From: Cyanobacteria bacterium UBA9971
GTDB taxonomy: Bacteria > Cyanobacteriota > Vampirovibrionia > Gastranaerophilales > UBA9971
DNA length: 6,505 bases
Assembly (NCBI GenBank): GCA_003499955.1
Contig: DNRP01000056.1
Location: 1 to 6,505 of the forward strand
Direction of reading: 5' to 3'
Shown here: in pieces, positions 5,128-6,505 of the stretch
Position numbering within the stretch: position 1 is the stretch's first letter
Layout of the letters: each line of letters starts with the position of its first letter
The notes under the pieces: model-generated
What the model was told of the DNA's origin: nothing
Databases searched by the model: none
The model's input: the letters and a program-made list of their open reading frames with translations, nothing else
Program-made: the position numbers and the translations under genes

Positions 5128-6453
5128 ATGAGAATTTGTGTTGTAGGAACAGGATATGTAGGGCTTGTAGCAGGAGCTTGTCTGGCAGAAATGGGCAATG
5201 ATGTTCTCTGCGTTGACAATAACGAACAAAAAATTAAAGAACTTCTAAAAGGCAATATTCCCATTTATGAACCTGGATTAGAAGAACTAATAGAAGCAAA
5301 TGTCAGAGAAAATCGTTTGAATTTTACCACTAATCTTAGCGAAGCGGTTAATAATTCTCTTATATGCTTTATAGCGGTTGGAACTCCTCAGGGTGATGAC
5401 GGTTCATGCGACTTAAGCTATGTGTTTGGCGTAGCGGAAGAAATTGCAAAATCAATGACAGAGTATAAAGTAATCGTAAATAAAAGCACAGTTCCTGTTG
5501 GAACTGCTGAAAAAGTAAAAAACATTGTAAAATCAATAACAAATCAAGAGTTTGATGTTGTTTCAAATCCCGAATTTCTTAAGCAGGGCGCGGCGGTGGA
5601 TGATTTCTTGAAGCCTGACAGAGTTATTATAGGTTCTAACTCGCAAAAAGCTACAGAAATTATGCAGGAGTTATACAGTCCGTTTTTAAGGACAGGAAAT
5701 CCTGTAATTATAATGGACGTTAAGTCTGCTGAAATGTCAAAATACGCTGCCAATTCGTTTTTGGCTACAAAAATTTCATTCATCAACGAACTGGCTAATA
5801 TTTGCGAAACGGTGGGAGCGGATATAGAACAGGTAAGAATAGGTATGAGCTCCGACAGAAGGATCGGAAGCCAATTTCTGTTTCCGGGACTTGGCTATGG
5901 CGGCTCATGCTTCCCAAAAGACGTAAAAGCTCTTATAAAAGTCGCTCATGATTCGGGAGTTCCTTCAAAAATCCTTGAAGCAGCCGACAATATTAATAAA
6001 CAACAAAGAGAAATCTTTATAGACAAGATTTTTAGACATTTTAACGGTGATTTAAGAGGAAAAACATTTGCTCTCTGGGGTCTTGCATTTAAGCCAAGAA
6101 CAAATGACATGAGAGAAGCTCCGGCTTTTACAATAATAGAAAGACTTCTTGCTGCGGGCGCTACTATTCAGGCTTATGACCCAAAAGCAATGGAAGAAGC
6201 AAAACTGCTTATAGGAGATTCTGTTAAATATGCCCCGAATAGCTATGAAGCTTTATCAAACGCTGATGCGCTTATTCTCGTTACCGAATGGAACGAATTT
6301 AGAAGACCTGATTTTGAAAGAATAAAAAAACTTCTTAAAAACCCTGTAATTTTTGACGGAAGAAACCAGTACGAGCCAAAAAGAATGCAGGAAAGAGGCT
6401 TTGAATACATCTGTATAGGCAAACAACCTCTTGAGAGTGTTGTAAAAGTTTAA
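5128..6453 (+). CDS. ugd: UDP-glucose 6-dehydrogenase
   Basis: This cytoplasmic enzyme oxidises UDP-glucose to UDP-glucuronate in two NAD-dependent steps, supplying uronic acid for surface polysaccharides. At 441 residues it has the usual bacterial length. The N-terminal NAD-binding Rossmann fold shows GTGYVGL (7-13) with the ribose-binding Asp30. Other family motifs are EPGLEEL (48-54), VGTPQGDDGS (84-93), NKSTVPVGT (118-126) and SNPEFLKQG (146-154). Key catalytic residues are visible: Glu149, Lys205 and Asn209 in EMSKYAAN, and the nucleophile Cys261 with Asp265 in GGSCFPKD. The C-terminal UDP-binding domain has LWGLAFKPRTNDMREAP (316-332) and YDPKA (350-354). AGGAG lies 8 bases before the ATG. 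It is divergent from the glycosyltransferase, and both probably belong to a polysaccharide locus continuing to the right. No defects are seen. Sister enzymes for other UDP- or GDP-sugars share the fold, but the motifs fit UDP-glucose best. Confidence 0.96.
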   Translation: MRICVVGTGYVGLVAGACLAEMGNDVLCVDNNEQKIKELLKGNIPIYEPGLEELIEANVRENRLNFTTNLSEAVNNSLICFIAVGTPQGDDGSCDLSYVFGVAEEIAKSMTEYKVIVNKSTVPVGTAEKVKNIVKSITNQEFDVVSNPEFLKQGAAVDDFLKPDRVIIGSNSQKATEIMQELYSPFLRTGNPVIIMDVKSAEMSKYAANSFLATKISFINELANICETVGADIEQVRIGMSSDRRIGSQFLFPGLGYGGSCFPKDVKALIKVAHDSGVPSKILEAADNINKQQREIFIDKIFRHFNGDLRGKTFALWGLAFKPRTNDMREAPAFTIIERLLAAGATIQAYDPKAMEEAKLLIGDSVKYAPNSYEALSNADALILVTEWNEFRRPDFERIKKLLKNPVIFDGRNQYEPKRMQERGFEYICIGKQPLESVVKV

Positions 6454-6505
6454 ATTAATTTATGGGACTTCAGGGGTTCCTTTGGGAGTTTAGTTTTTCT
6501 TTCTT

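Noticed and set aside
5369..5786. Two short minus-strand ORFs inside ugd
   Set aside because: They are antisense shadows of a canonical enzyme gene, with low-complexity or meaningless translations.
6454..6505. Terminator after ugd
   Set aside because: The region ends T-rich, but only weak 3-4 bp stems can be drawn, so no terminator is called; the operon may continue beyond the window.

Overview
This AT-rich window reads as chromosomal DNA of a low-GC bacterium. The two adjacent unknown membrane proteins, one with an N-terminal NPAFGA peptide, resemble what I recall from Gastranaerophilales/Melainabacteria (non-photosynthetic relatives of cyanobacteria). That placement is from memory and only moderately supported. 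Nothing in the window is a phage, a CRISPR array, an RNA gene or a transposase.

Layout, left to right. (1) Positions 1-921 (+) hold the 3' end of a superfamily 1 (Upf1/DNA2-like) helicase whose C-terminus carries a degenerate Vsr/PD-(D/E)XK-type nuclease domain. A short palindromic repeat unit sits in frame in the linker between the two domains. (2) Positions 931-1173 (-) hold a convergent 80-aa hypothetical gene. (3) Positions 1409-2590 and 2587-3612 (+) form a two-gene operon with a 4-nt ATGA overlap. Both genes encode lysine-rich membrane proteins of unknown function that look like diverged paralogues. (4) Positions 3634-3777 hold a composite inverted-repeat element of the TGTCATyCTGAG...GAAGrATCT type. 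Its right arm supplies the last 19 codons and the stop of the next gene. (5) Positions 3718-4899 (-) encode a GT4-type glycosyltransferase with unusual active-site residues. (6) Positions 4900-5127 are a divergent intergenic region with a 34-bp palindrome. (7) Positions 5128-6453 (+) encode a complete, canonical UDP-glucose 6-dehydrogenase.

The glycosyltransferase and the UDP-glucose dehydrogenase suggest a surface-polysaccharide locus, with UDP-glucuronate supply next to a sugar transferase. The membrane-protein pair has no assignable role.

The most interesting feature is that small palindromic repeats have been taken into coding sequence. One is in the helicase interdomain linker, one forms the glycosyltransferase C-terminus, and a GC-richer hairpin-dense tail of the 393-aa membrane protein may be a third case. 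This resembles the behaviour known for Rickettsia palindromic elements.
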